Of a DNA stretch of 33,847 nucleotides, positions 8,351 to 16,177 are shown piece by piece (within the stretch, counting starts at the first letter, position 1; the number at the start of each line of letters is the position of its first letter). Origin of the DNA: Hyphomonas pacifica (GTDB lineage Bacteria > Pseudomonadota > Alphaproteobacteria > Caulobacterales > Hyphomonadaceae); NCBI RefSeq assembly GCF_000682675.1, contig NZ_AWFA01000028.1, forward strand, positions 1 to 33,847, in the 5' to 3' direction. The position numbers and the translations under genes were made by a program. The notes under the pieces were generated by a model. That model did not search any database, was not told the DNA's origin, and was given only the letters and a program-made list of their open reading frames with translations.

Positions 8351-9489
8351 TGGCGACCTGCCCGGAGCTTCATGTGCTCGATATAAAGACGCTGCAACGC
8401 TTCGGCGGCGATAGCGCGTTCGCCGTCGCTACCTTCCTCGGCTTTGCGTTTCAGCTCTTCCGCTGCCACACGGACGAAGCCGCCGCGATCAATCTGATCC
8501 AAATCCTCAGCCGTCGGGCGCGGGAACAAGCGCTGGTCATCAATGCGCATGAAGCAGAACGCGGCTGATACGCCGTCCACCACTTCGTTCTCGAAATATT
8601 GTCGGTCATCAAGCGATACGGCGCCTTCGACCGCCAAACGGATGAGCACCCGGTCAAGATCGCCGGCGACCGCTCGCAGCATGCGGGCGAGGCGGTCTAT
8701 GTCCTCGCGACTGTTGATCCGCTCCGATCGAGTGAGCCATTGGTAATGCCCGGTGGGCAGCGGGGTGACTTCCGGCGCGCGATCCTGGGCTTCGATTTCC
8801 ACAAGAAGCGCTTGGCCGCCGCCGGTCACATCGAAGGCGTCGGTCTCTGGCGTGCCGCTGTACCAACAGCGCTCGTTGATCTTCTTTTGCCCATGCCAGT
8901 CGCCCATTGCGAGATATGACAGGCCGGCACGGGCCGGGCGGTCTGGCGCTATGAAGTTGTGAACGTCGTGATCCTCCGATCCGAAGCCGGTCACCGTGCC
9001 GTGGGCAATCCCCACACGGAAGAGTCCGTCCGGCAGCGCCGCGTCGTCCATATAGGCCGTCGGATCGTCAAGCCGCCGGCGGTGGTAGAGAGGGGCTGGA
9101 AGGATCGACAGCGCATCATCGCCGAAAGTGACTGGTGCCGGTTCAGTATAAATATGAACGTTCGCAGGAAGCCCTTTACGCAGGAGTTGATCCCAAAGCC
9201 CGTTGGGGCGGTGCGGATCGTGATTGCCGGGCAGCAGATGCCAATGTGTGTCGGGGAAGTTGCGCATCCGTTCCAGCGGCTGGTTAAGCGAACGCGGTGA
9301 CAAGGCTTCCATATCGTAGACATCGCCAGAAACTAGGACATGCCGTGCGCCGTGTTTGACGGCCAGCTCGCCAAGATTGCTGACGGCCCGCAGACGCGCG
9401 TCCTGGAGCAAACCCATCGTTGCGCTGTCAACAAACCGGAAAACTTTTCCGATCTGCCAGTCCGAGGTATGGATCAGTCGGAGTGTCAT
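8347..9489 (-). CDS. Mre11/SbcD-like (YhaO-type) metallophosphoesterase
   Basis: This 380-residue calcineurin-like phosphoesterase has HTSDWQIG (7-14), VSGDVYD (53-59), LPGNHDP (86-92), a GIAHGT motif and AMGDWHG. These are the metal-binding blocks of Mre11/SbcD nucleases. In the first block the usual DxH is DWQ (Asp10, Gln12), and the last block reads GDWHG rather than GHxH, so the metal set departs from the canonical one. Family members are Mn-dependent DNA exo/endonucleases working with Rad50-type ATPases. The gene starts 25 bases after a Phd-type antitoxin gene and overlaps the ATPase gene by 4 bases, so the three form one minus-strand operon. Whether the altered residues reduce nuclease activity cannot be told from sequence. 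Confidence 0.85.
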   Translation of the reverse strand: MTLRLIHTSDWQIGKVFRFVDSATMGLLQDARLRAVSNLGELAVKHGARHVLVSGDVYDMEALSPRSLNQPLERMRNFPDTHWHLLPGNHDPHRPNGLWDQLLRKGLPANVHIYTEPAPVTFGDDALSILPAPLYHRRRLDDPTAYMDDAALPDGLFRVGIAHGTVTGFGSEDHDVHNFIAPDRPARAGLSYLAMGDWHGQKKINERCWYSGTPETDAFDVTGGGQALLVEIEAQDRAPEVTPLPTGHYQWLTRSERINSREDIDRLARMLRAVAGDLDRVLIRLAVEGAVSLDDRQYFENEVVDGVSAAFCFMRIDDQRLFPRPTAEDLDQIDRGGFVRVAAEELKRKAEEGSDGERAIAAEALQRLYIEHMKLRAGRQ

Positions 9490-9514
9490 GCGGACTTACT
9501 TTGCTTGTACCGCA

Positions 9515-9718
9515 TCACTGCCCGAACCCTTCATCTTCGCCAACTTGTCTGTCCCTTCCTATTTCTCTTTTGCGGGCGACAAGCCGTTCATATACCTCGA
9601 TTGAAAGCACGACCGCCACAGAACGACCGTGCTTCTTGATGGTCACAGGTTCCGCTCGCGCGGTATCCAATAGCAGACCGAAACCATTCTTGGCTTCTTT
9701 TGCAGACATCGTTTTCAT
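9515..9718 (-). CDS. Phd/YefM-family antitoxin-like protein, no toxin partner seen
   Basis: The 67-residue product begins MKTMSAKEAKNGFGLLLDTA and continues EPVTIKKHGRSVAVVLS and VYERLVARKREI. This is the usual Phd/YefM antitoxin fold, whose N-terminal half binds DNA and represses its own operon. A RelE/Doc-type toxin would normally follow, but only 25 bases separate it from the Mre11-like gene. It may therefore be an orphan antitoxin, or the repressor/antidote of the Mre11-Rad50-like operon. The C-terminal toxin-binding tail is short and charged. The family call is good; the partner is unknown. Confidence 0.8.
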   Translation of the reverse strand: MKTMSAKEAKNGFGLLLDTARAEPVTIKKHGRSVAVVLSIEVYERLVARKREIGRDRQVGEDEGFGQ

Positions 9719-9847
9719 CTAGGTTGCCGTCTCAACATTTGATCTATTTTGGCTACTTTGTCCCCCTTGAGCAAGAGACACGACCCAACATGGATAAGTC
9801 CTTGCTCTGAATGCACTGATAGTCACTCTCCGCGTTCCGATGTCCCA

Positions 9848-10131
9848 TATCCCGATCAGATCTCCTCTCCCGGTCTCCGCTTCGCTCTGGCCGGGCCGGT
9901 TGCTTGGGGGCGCTGCCCCCTGGCGCGGCACAAGGGCGGCCGGGCGGTATCCCCAGCCTTCCGCGCGGGTACAGCTACGCGTCTTCGTCATGACTTCGAT
10001 CCGCTTGTGCAGGCCGGGTGATCCCCCTCCGCCCGTCCGCCCTTGCACCTTGCACCCCCCGGTCTCGCCGACGGGCAGGGTTGCAGCGCAGCGCTGCGCT
10101 CCAACCCAAGCCCATGAAAGGAAAGACCATG
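9848..10131 (+). repeat. Long leader repeat, copy A, upstream of the ParB-like gene
   Basis: This leader recurs at 16168-16452 upstream of the DUF932 gene. An 81-base block (9888-9968) and a 134-base block (9999-10132) are identical between copies as far as I can read, separated by about 30 divergent bases. The second block runs through the ribosome binding site AAGGAAAG and the ATG. It contains a short hairpin (GGGGGC-GCT-GCCCCC, 9906-9920) and the 30-base palindrome at 10078-10107. The conservation of a non-coding leader before two different genes suggests shared regulation. Bases 9719-9847 upstream are unique and hold no gene. Confidence 0.9.
10078..10107. promoter_or_regulatory. 30-base near-perfect palindrome in leader copy A
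   Basis: GGGTTG-c-AGCGCAGC meets GCTGCGCT-c-CAACCC, with a single mismatched pair in 30 bases. The core 10085-10100 is a perfect 16-base palindrome. It ends 21 bases before the ATG of the ParB-like gene. It could be a binding site for a dimeric protein, for example ParB itself, or an RNA hairpin controlling access to the ribosome binding site. No choice can be made from sequence alone. Confidence 0.6.
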
Positions 10132-12231
10132 ACGACGAAGACACAGACCCCGACCGTTCCCGAACATGGCGAAACGGTTTTCATCCCGCTCAACAAGCTC
10201 AAGAGGCACCCACAGAACGCTCGGAAGACCCCGCATAGCGAGGCGTCCATCGAGGCGAAGGCTGCGAGCATCGCCGCCAAGGGTATCCTGCAAAATCTGG
10301 TGGTGGAGCCGGAAACTGACGCGGAGGGCGAACCGACCGGCTGCTATCTGGTGAGTGTCGGCGAAGGCCGCAGGCTGGCGCAGTTGCTGCGCGCCAAGCG
10401 CAAGGAGATCAAGCGGACCGAGCCGATCCGCTGCGTCATCGACACGGCGAACGACCCTGCCGAGATCAGCCTTGACGAGAACGTGACCCGCGAAGACCTG
10501 CACCCCGCCGACCAGTTCGAGCGCTTCCGCGAGCTTGCCGAAACGCGCGGATGGGGCGCGGAGGAAATCGCCGCCCGGTTTGGCGTCACCGCCCATGTGG
10601 TGAAGCAGCGGCTTCGCCTCGGCGCGGTCAGCCCCAAACTGATGCAGGTCTATCGTGACGGCGATCTGACTCTGGATCAGTTGATGGCCTTCGCCATCAC
10701 CGAGGACCATGCCCGGCAGGAACAGGTTTACGAACACCTGTCCTATAACCGCGAGCCGTGGATTATCCGTCGCGACCTGACGGCGAGCAATGTGGCAGCG
10801 ACCGACCGGCGCGCAATCCTTGTCGGGGCGGAAGCCTATTCGGAGGCAGGCGGCACCATCATACGCGACCTGTTCACCGAGGATCGCGGCGGCTTCTATG
10901 AGGATGCCGCGTTGCTCGACCGGCTGGCCCTCGACAAGCTGGAAGGCATCGCGGGGCAAGTTCAGGAAGCCGAGGGGTGGAAATGGGTTTCGGCCCATAT
11001 CGACTGGCCCCACGCCCACGGCCTGCGCCGAACCTATCCGCAGCCGGTGGAGCTTTCGGAGGCAGTCGAAACTGCCCACGACGCCGCGCAGGAGGAACTT
11101 GAACGCCTGTCGGCGGAATGGGAGGACGCAGACGTGGACCTGCCGCCGGAAGTGGATCAGCGTTTCGCGGAGCTTGAAGCCGAAATCGAGCGGATCGACG
11201 GCAGGCGTCATGCCTATGAGGCCGACGAGATCGCGCGCGGTGGCGTATTCGTGGTTCTGAACCATGACGGAGAAGCCCGCATCGAACGCGGGTTCATCCG
11301 GCCCGAAGACGAAGCCCCGGAACCGGAGGAAGAAGAAGCGGAGGACAGCAGCACCGTTATCGACGGGGTGCGCGTCAATGTTGATGGCGAAATCATGGGC
11401 GGCGACGAACATGATTGCGACGGCCATCCCGTTTCCGACCACGGGCCGGAGGACGAGGACGCGGAGGATGACGGCAAGCCGCTGTCGGACTCGCTCATCC
11501 GCGACCTGACCGCGCATCGCACCCTTGCCCTGCGTCTCGCCCTTGGCGAGCAGCCGGACATGGCCTTGATCGCCGTCACCCATGCGCTCGCCGCACAGAC
11601 CTTCTATCGCGGCGGCGGGGATGCCCATTGCCTCGAAATTCGCCCGACGAGCAGCTACCTCGCCAGCCACGCGGACGGGATCGAGGACACGGCGGCGGCG
11701 AAGGCGTTGGAGGATCGCCATGCCGGATGGGCGGCGGACATGCCGCGCGACGTGGCAGAGCTTTGGGGCTTCGTTGCCGGACTGGACCATGCCAGCGTCA
11801 TGGCCCTGTTCGCCCATTGCGCTTCGCTGACCGTCAATGCCGTCAAGCAGCCGTGGGAAACCCACAAGCGCCATGCCGTCGCCACCGCGGACAGGCTGGC
11901 GACGGCGGTGGCGCTCGACATGACGGCGCACTGGACGCCCACGGTTCGGGCCTATCTCGGGCGCGTCACCAAGGCGCAAATCCTCACCGCCGTGCGTGAC
12001 GCCCTTGGCGACAAGGCGGCGGACCAGATCGCGGACAGGAAGAAGCCGGAAATGGCGGAAGCCGCCGAGCAGCTTCTGGCCGGAACCGGTTGGCTGCCGC
12101 CCGTGCTGCGTACCGGACGGCCCGCATGGCTGGCCGACGAGCGGCAGGAAGCCCCCGCCACCGGGGACATGCCGGAGGCCGAGAGCGCCGAGGCTACGGA
12201 GGATGAGGCTTTCCCCGTCGCAGCGGAATGA
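10129..12231 (+). CDS. ParB/Srx-domain DNA-binding protein of the ICE
   Basis: The ATG at 10129 follows AAGGAAAG; an in-frame ATG at 10114 lacks such a site. The 700-residue protein starts with a ParB N-terminal domain (about 14-115, with VSVGEGRRLAQLL at 76-88). An HTH follows (GAEEIAARFGVTAHVVKQRL, 143-162). A long C-terminal part includes an acidic Glu/Asp-rich stretch around 400-460. Such large ParB-like proteins are common on alphaproteobacterial ICEs and plasmids beside DUF932 and DUF736 genes. They are not the partner of the parA gene in this element, which has its own small RHH protein. The role is unproven; transcriptional control or DNA organisation is likely. The palindrome just upstream is a candidate target. 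Confidence 0.85.
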   Translation: MTTKTQTPTVPEHGETVFIPLNKLKRHPQNARKTPHSEASIEAKAASIAAKGILQNLVVEPETDAEGEPTGCYLVSVGEGRRLAQLLRAKRKEIKRTEPIRCVIDTANDPAEISLDENVTREDLHPADQFERFRELAETRGWGAEEIAARFGVTAHVVKQRLRLGAVSPKLMQVYRDGDLTLDQLMAFAITEDHARQEQVYEHLSYNREPWIIRRDLTASNVAATDRRAILVGAEAYSEAGGTIIRDLFTEDRGGFYEDAALLDRLALDKLEGIAGQVQEAEGWKWVSAHIDWPHAHGLRRTYPQPVELSEAVETAHDAAQEELERLSAEWEDADVDLPPEVDQRFAELEAEIERIDGRRHAYEADEIARGGVFVVLNHDGEARIERGFIRPEDEAPEPEEEEAEDSSTVIDGVRVNVDGEIMGGDEHDCDGHPVSDHGPEDEDAEDDGKPLSDSLIRDLTAHRTLALRLALGEQPDMALIAVTHALAAQTFYRGGGDAHCLEIRPTSSYLASHADGIEDTAAAKALEDRHAGWAADMPRDVAELWGFVAGLDHASVMALFAHCASLTVNAVKQPWETHKRHAVATADRLATAVALDMTAHWTPTVRAYLGRVTKAQILTAVRDALGDKAADQIADRKKPEMAEAAEQLLAGTGWLPPVLRTGRPAWLADERQEAPATGDMPEAESAEATEDEAFPVAAE

Positions 12232-12284
12232 AAGGCAGGTCGGGATCGCGCAAGCGGTCCCGGTCTTCCACCCCCAAAAATCGC

Positions 12285-12309
12285 GGCCGCGCGGCTTCCC
12301 CGCGCGGCC
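12285..12309 (+). terminator. Strong GC hairpin after the ParB-like gene
   Basis: GGCCGCGCGG and CCGCGCGGCC form a perfect 10-base stem with a 5-base loop, 54 bases after the stop codon. No T-run follows on the plus strand. On the minus strand the stem is followed within a few bases by five T residues. It may terminate transcription weakly or protect the mRNA 3' end. Confidence 0.4.
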
Positions 12310-12414
12310 GGATGACCTCGACAGATTGGAACGATAACGGCACCATAAAGATGCGCAGCGACGGTGTTGACGACTGCACGAAAGGCGGTGCTGCAAAGTC
12401 AAAGGAACAAGATT

Positions 12415-12831
12415 ATGGTCGCCGTCATGTTCATGGGCGTTGCGCTGATCGCGCTTCTCTGCGTTCTCGCCTATACGCTCGCCATCTACGCGCTGCCCTT
12501 TTTCGTCGGGCTGGCCGCTGCGCAGTTCGCCGACCAAACCGGCTCCGGGTTGATCGGCGCGGGGCTGGTCGGGCTGTTCTCGGCTGGCGTCGCCTTCGGC
12601 GTCCTGGCCGGGCTGTTCGAGACGATCCGCTCGCCCGTCATCCGCCTGATCGTCGCGCTTGTCTTCGCCGCGCCCGCCGCCGTGGCGGGCTATGCGCTGG
12701 TCTATGGCATCACCAAGGAGGCTGTGCCGTCCGAAATCTGGCGGCAAATCTTCTGCATCGTCGGGGGCGGATGCGTCGGCATAGCGGCATGGATGCGTCT
12801 GGCGGCGGGCGTCGGCCAGCCCTCGGGTTAG
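12415..12831 (+). CDS. Small multi-pass membrane protein, function unknown
   Basis: I start the gene at ATG 12415, which has AAAGGA 8 bases upstream; an upstream in-frame start at 12364 lacks a good site. The 138-residue product is mostly hydrophobic, with about four membrane segments (roughly 1-37, 45-68, 75-98 and 111-130) joined by short loops. Arg/Lys residues lie near the third and fourth segments. I recognise no family. It follows the ParB-like gene in the same orientation and is probably part of the conserved ICE accessory set rather than the inserted minus-strand genes next to it. Confidence 0.7.
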   Translation: MVAVMFMGVALIALLCVLAYTLAIYALPFFVGLAAAQFADQTGSGLIGAGLVGLFSAGVAFGVLAGLFETIRSPVIRLIVALVFAAPAAVAGYALVYGITKEAVPSEIWRQIFCIVGGGCVGIAAWMRLAAGVGQPSG

Positions 12832-12852
12832 CCGTGTCGCGCGATGCTGATC

Positions 12853-13077
12853 CTACCTTCGCCAGTTCTGTTTGAATTCATCGTCAAACCACATCTCCAC
12901 GTCATAAGAGACGGAGGTGGTGGTGCGGAAATCAAGGTAAGATGAATAATTCTGCTGGACCCATGACAGGAAGCTGCCGAAGCTCAACTGGTCTGCCGGA
13001 GTGGACGAAAAGCCACATTCTTTCCGCCATTGATGGCACAAATGCCGGACAGCCTGTTCGCATTCAGCTTTTTTCAC
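12853..13077 (-). CDS. Small hypothetical protein, second gene of an unknown pair
   Basis: A 74-residue protein begins with GTG at 13077, which overlaps the stop of the upstream gene (GTGA). It reads KKAECEQAVRHLCHQW near the N-terminus and is rich in aromatic and acidic residues toward the end (YDVEMWFDDEFKQNW). There is no signal peptide or membrane segment. I do not recognise a family. The coupling to the 319-residue gene suggests that they work together. It converges on the membrane-protein gene with a 21-base gap. Confidence 0.65.
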   Translation of the reverse strand: MKKAECEQAVRHLCHQWRKECGFSSTPADQLSFGSFLSWVQQNYSSYLDFRTTTSVSYDVEMWFDDEFKQNWRR

Positions 13078-14033
13078 GCGTGGTCCCCGTTTGCCGCGAA
13101 GATCACGATTTCAGGCTCCCAACCGGCAGGAAGCTCCGGTGGACTCACCGAGTCCAGATCGAGGCGGATAAACGACTTGAGAATCGACTGAAACGTGTCC
13201 GTATCCCGCGCCCAGTGAATGACACCATCGAAATCTTTGGCGAGCTTGTGCGTCAAGTCGAGTGAAGACCGCCGATTGACCCCAACAGGACTGTCCACCT
13301 GCACGATGGCGATCCTGTCGCCGCCAACCCATCGCACGATGTCTTCAGGGAGTTCATGCGCATAGTTGCGACGGCCATCCCAAACGGCGGTTCTGATGAC
13401 TTTTCCGGCAGGAGTTCCAACCCGGAATATCCATGGCGAGTCTTCCTGCGTGACACCGGATGCTGGATAGAATCTGGGCGGCGGCGGTCGATTGAGCATC
13501 GCAGCTTTTTGTTCGCGTATCTTGCGCCGCTGCGCTTCGGTCAATCGGCCAAGCAAAGCGCCGCTTGGATCGAACTGACGGATATGTTTCGAGTAGGAAA
13601 CTTCAGCGGTGCCCGCATCGTAAACATCTGAATTCGGGAAGGTGAACAATAATACCTGCCCCGTGAAGCTGCGCAGATGCCGCATCACGATGTCCCATGC
13701 GATGTCATCGTGAACGATAGGCACAATGTGAAGTGCGGCTCCCGGCGCTTCCATCGACAGTCTTTCGATGACGGCGATACCAACAGCACTGAAGGATTCT
13801 CCGTCACCGAGGCAGAATCCGACATGGAAGGTCCGCTCACCAACCACTGCTCTGAACGCGCGCAATATGACCTGCGTCGTGTCCGGTATTGTATCATCAC
13901 CTGTCAGTTCGCGAATGCGTGCCCCGTCGATCTCCATCGCAGGCGGCAGAACGTGGAGATCTATCGTGCCGTTGTAGCCATCAGAATCCGGCCAGGCAGC
14001 CCGTTCTTGCTTCTTTCGCTTGGCTTCACCCAT
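13074..14033 (-). CDS. Hypothetical 319-residue protein, first gene of an unknown pair
   Basis: The ATG at 14033 has GGGAG upstream. The N-terminus MGEAKRKKQERAAW is a short basic leader seen on various unrelated soluble proteins. The middle contains long alternating hydrophobic/charged stretches, a proline-rich segment (NRPPPPRFYP), and no obvious catalytic motif or membrane segment. It lies 17 bases after the end of the GNAT toxin gene on the same strand, so it could be read through from the toxin-antitoxin promoter. I cannot name a function. Its position in ICE cargo next to a toxin-antitoxin pair makes defence or stress functions possible but unsupported. Confidence 0.7.
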   Translation of the reverse strand: MGEAKRKKQERAAWPDSDGYNGTIDLHVLPPAMEIDGARIRELTGDDTIPDTTQVILRAFRAVVGERTFHVGFCLGDGESFSAVGIAVIERLSMEAPGAALHIVPIVHDDIAWDIVMRHLRSFTGQVLLFTFPNSDVYDAGTAEVSYSKHIRQFDPSGALLGRLTEAQRRKIREQKAAMLNRPPPPRFYPASGVTQEDSPWIFRVGTPAGKVIRTAVWDGRRNYAHELPEDIVRWVGGDRIAIVQVDSPVGVNRRSSLDLTHKLAKDFDGVIHWARDTDTFQSILKSFIRLDLDSVSPPELPAGWEPEIVIFAANGDHA

Positions 14034-14050
14034 CGCGTTTCTCCCAAACT

Positions 14051-14581
14051 TTAGCTAAAAGCCGCGACCACGGTTTCGATAGGCAGGAACAGCGTCCGGC
14101 TGTCTTCGGGGTATTCGACGAACTCGGCACAGCGCAGATAGAAGCGTTTGGCCGCTTCATCCTTCGCCTGGACCATCACGGCCCCGATACCAATGCTTTG
14201 CGAAGCCAGCGCAATCCGGCGCAGCGCGTCCGCCAAAAGGTCCGCGCCGAGACCCTTTCCGGCGTGGTCGAGGTCAACGGCCAGCCGGCCGACGACCGAG
14301 ACCGGAATCTGGTCGGGCGCGTTGCGCCGCACCTTTCCGGGAGCCGCACCACGCTCGACTGACCCGGCCGAAATGCAAAAGTAACCGACGACCTGATTGC
14401 CCACGCACACGACATAGGTGCGCGAAAACCGGCTTTCGTTCTTCAAGGCGCGATGGCGCAGCCAGTCGTTCAACGCGGGCTCACCGCAGTCGAATGCCGA
14501 AAGGTCATGCTCTGCCGTCAGAGGAACTGGAGCAGACAGTGGCAATTCGGGATGGTCGGGCGTGTCGTCTATTTCTGCCAT
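14051..14581 (-). CDS. GNAT-family toxin (TacT/AtaT type)
   Basis: The 176-residue acetyltransferase has the short-toxin GNAT layout. FDCGEPALNDWL lies near the N-terminus (30-41), SVVGRLAVDLDHAGKGLG (95-112) includes the acetyl-CoA pyrophosphate loop, and a late Tyr148 sits in KRFYLRCAEF. TacT/AtaT toxins block translation by acetylating the amino acid on charged tRNAs. The start overlaps the antitoxin gene by 13 bases, which is the usual antitoxin-first order. The pair is convergent with nothing on its left and probably stabilises the element. Target tRNA specificity cannot be deduced here. Confidence 0.88.
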   Translation of the reverse strand: MAEIDDTPDHPELPLSAPVPLTAEHDLSAFDCGEPALNDWLRHRALKNESRFSRTYVVCVGNQVVGYFCISAGSVERGAAPGKVRRNAPDQIPVSVVGRLAVDLDHAGKGLGADLLADALRRIALASQSIGIGAVMVQAKDEAAKRFYLRCAEFVEYPEDSRTLFLPIETVVAAFS

Positions 14582-14910
14582 GCCGGGGTCCGGCGCAGCA
14601 GGGCCTTGAGCTTCGGCCCCGGCGCGGGCGGATTGTCGAGCGCCTGCATGAAGGCGTCGTAGCGCTCGGGGTCGAGCGTGAACAGGCGCTGGTCGAGCAG
14701 CACGTCGACCGCTTGCCGCCGGGCGCTTTCCACCATGAACTCGGTGCGTGTCTTGCCGAGCACAGCCGCCGCATCGTCGATAAGCTGGCGCGTGCCGGTC
14801 TCGATCCGCAGATTGATGCTGCCCTTGGTGTCAGCCGTAGAGGCACGACCTGCAACCGCGGTGGTCGCAGAACGGGCAGATTCCGAAGGGGCGATACGAG
14901 CTTTGGCCAT
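14569..14910 (-). CDS. DUF1778 ribbon-helix-helix antitoxin
   Basis: I place the start at ATG 14910 (MAKARIAPSESA), giving 113 residues; an upstream in-frame start at 15045 would add an atypical extension. A ribbon-helix-helix begins around GSINLRIETGTRQLIDDAA, followed by FMVESARRQAVDVLLDQRLF, which is typical of DUF1778 antitoxins. The C-terminal tail (about 80-113) would wrap the GNAT toxin. The N-terminal 30 residues are longer than in many family members and low in complexity. It forms an operon with the overlapping toxin gene and likely represses it by binding upstream DNA. Confidence 0.87.
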   Translation of the reverse strand: MAKARIAPSESARSATTAVAGRASTADTKGSINLRIETGTRQLIDDAAAVLGKTRTEFMVESARRQAVDVLLDQRLFTLDPERYDAFMQALDNPPAPGPKLKALLRRTPAWQK

Positions 14911-15732
14911 GATCGCAATATGAGTGCGCGTATCCACAATGTCAATACGGCAGAAGGAAGGGAAGACTCGGGCGTTGCCCTTCGGGCCGGGCTTTCGGCT
15001 GCGCCGGAACCACGCCCATGGCGCGTTTCCGCCATTCGGCTTCAATCCCTAACGCAAGGGGGGGGGCGGCGGCCATTTCGCGGCAGGCCCCACGCGGATA
15101 GACGGGAGCAATCCGAGGAGGCGGTTCCGGTCGCCACGGCAGGCCCATGAGATTAGGCTTTCCATCCACTTCAACTGGCAGGCGGATCAGCACCGGGAAA
15201 GCCAAACCATCCGCTTGGCAGAGCATGGCGCAACGCCCCGCAAGCGATCTTCCGGCCACACAGGATATGGCAGCACGCGCGAAGCTCAGACAAAACCATA
15301 CCGCTGCCCCCTCGCTGGCGATACGCGAATTGGCCTTGCCGGTCGGATCAGGAAAGACCGCAGCCAGTGAATCCGCATAGAATCCCCGATCCCGGCGAGG
15401 CGCAGGACGGCCGCCATTGCTGTATTCCATGCGATTTCCTGTTATGGGCGCTCCATCCGCGTCCTCGATCTGGCAAGGTCTGACCGAAGACCGGCTTCGC
15501 CTCGCTCGTCTTCCCGCAACACCCGTCGCCAGCTTTTTTCCGCCGCCCAACCACCCCATGCGGCAGACCGCATGGGGACCCCGGATTGGCTTTGCAGCGC
15601 GAAACAAAAAAGCCGTCGCTGGCCGCCTTCCACGTTGTTTCAGCCCTGAAGGGTGCGGGGCCGATCGTCCCCGGTCTCACGACCGCCATCGAGGTCGCAA
15701 TGGTGCGGCCCGACAGGAAAAGGAATACGACA
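14911..15732. other. Long region without a convincing gene; leader of DUF736
   Basis: These 822 bases contain long open frames on both strands, as expected at this GC content, but none has a ribosome binding site or recognisable motifs. A run of nine G residues lies near 15060. A perfect 10-base-stem hairpin (CCCCATGCGG-caga-CCGCATGGGG) lies at 15554-15577 in the part that leads into the DUF736 gene. The region must hold the divergent promoters of the antitoxin and DUF736 genes. Its length suggests a long untranslated leader, as also seen for the ParB-like and DUF932 genes. Confidence 0.45.
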
Positions 15733-16050
15733 ATGGCAACCATCGGCACCTTCACCCAGAACGAGAACGGCGCGGGCTTCACCGGCGCGGTCAAGACCCT
15801 GACCCTCAACGTCAAGGCCAAGTTCACCGCCACCGAGAGCGACAGCGAGCGCGGCCCCGACTTCCGCATCTTCGCCGGAGCCACCGAGTTCGGTGCGGCC
15901 TGGAAGAAGATCGCCCGCGAGACGCAGCGCGAATACCTCAGCGTCAAGCTGGACGATCCGAGCTTCCCCGCGCCGATCTACGCCAGCCTGGTCGAAGCCG
16001 AGGACGGAAAGTCCCACAACCTCATCTGGTCCCGCCGCAACGGCGACTAA
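15733..16050 (+). CDS. DUF736-family protein, first copy
   Basis: The ATG at 15733 follows AGGAA. The 105-residue product starts [18 protein letters not shown] and ends with [20 protein letters not shown]. It includes the segment [11 protein letters not shown], typical of DUF736, a small soluble family abundant on alphaproteobacterial ICEs and plasmids. Its function is unknown; the fold is thought to be compact and beta-rich. A second, divergent DUF736 gene occurs in the transfer operon (23984-24331). This copy is monocistronic, with a long leader and a strong terminator, which suggests high expression. Confidence 0.9.
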   Translation: MATIGTFTQNENGAGFTGAVKTLTLNVKAKFTATESDSERGPDFRIFAGATEFGAAWKKIARETQREYLSVKLDDPSFPAPIYASLVEAEDGKSHNLIWSRRNGD

Positions 16051-16066
16051 GACCGGCTCCCGGAAT

Positions 16067-16098
16067 AGCCCCGCTCATCCGAGCGGGGCTTCTTTTTG
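16067..16098 (+). terminator. Rho-independent terminator after DUF736
   Basis: AGCCCCGCTC and GAGCGGGGCT form a perfect 10-base stem with a 4-base loop, followed by TCTTTTT. It starts 17 bases after the stop codon and is the clearest terminator in the window. Confidence 0.93.
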
Positions 16099-16129
16099 CT
16101 CATGTCCGCCGCCTCTTAAGGACCAAGGA

Positions 16130-16177
16130 GATCGGGATACATGGCCTTCCGGTTTTCAGGTTTTGCGTATCCCGATC
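16130..16177. promoter_or_regulatory. 11-base inverted repeat at the start of leader copy B
   Basis: GATCGGGATAC (16130-16140) and GTATCCCGATC (16167-16177) are perfect inverted copies 26 bases apart. The right arm is the first element of the leader repeat and is also present in copy A (at about 9848), where I find no matching left arm. The position just upstream of the conserved leader fits an operator or a promoter-proximal hairpin. Confidence 0.4.

Noticed and set aside
9988-12747. A 919-codon open frame on the minus strand opposite the ParB-like gene
   Set aside because: It mirrors the codon pattern of the ParB-like gene in GC-rich DNA, has no ribosome binding site or recognisable domain, and also runs antisense through the next gene.
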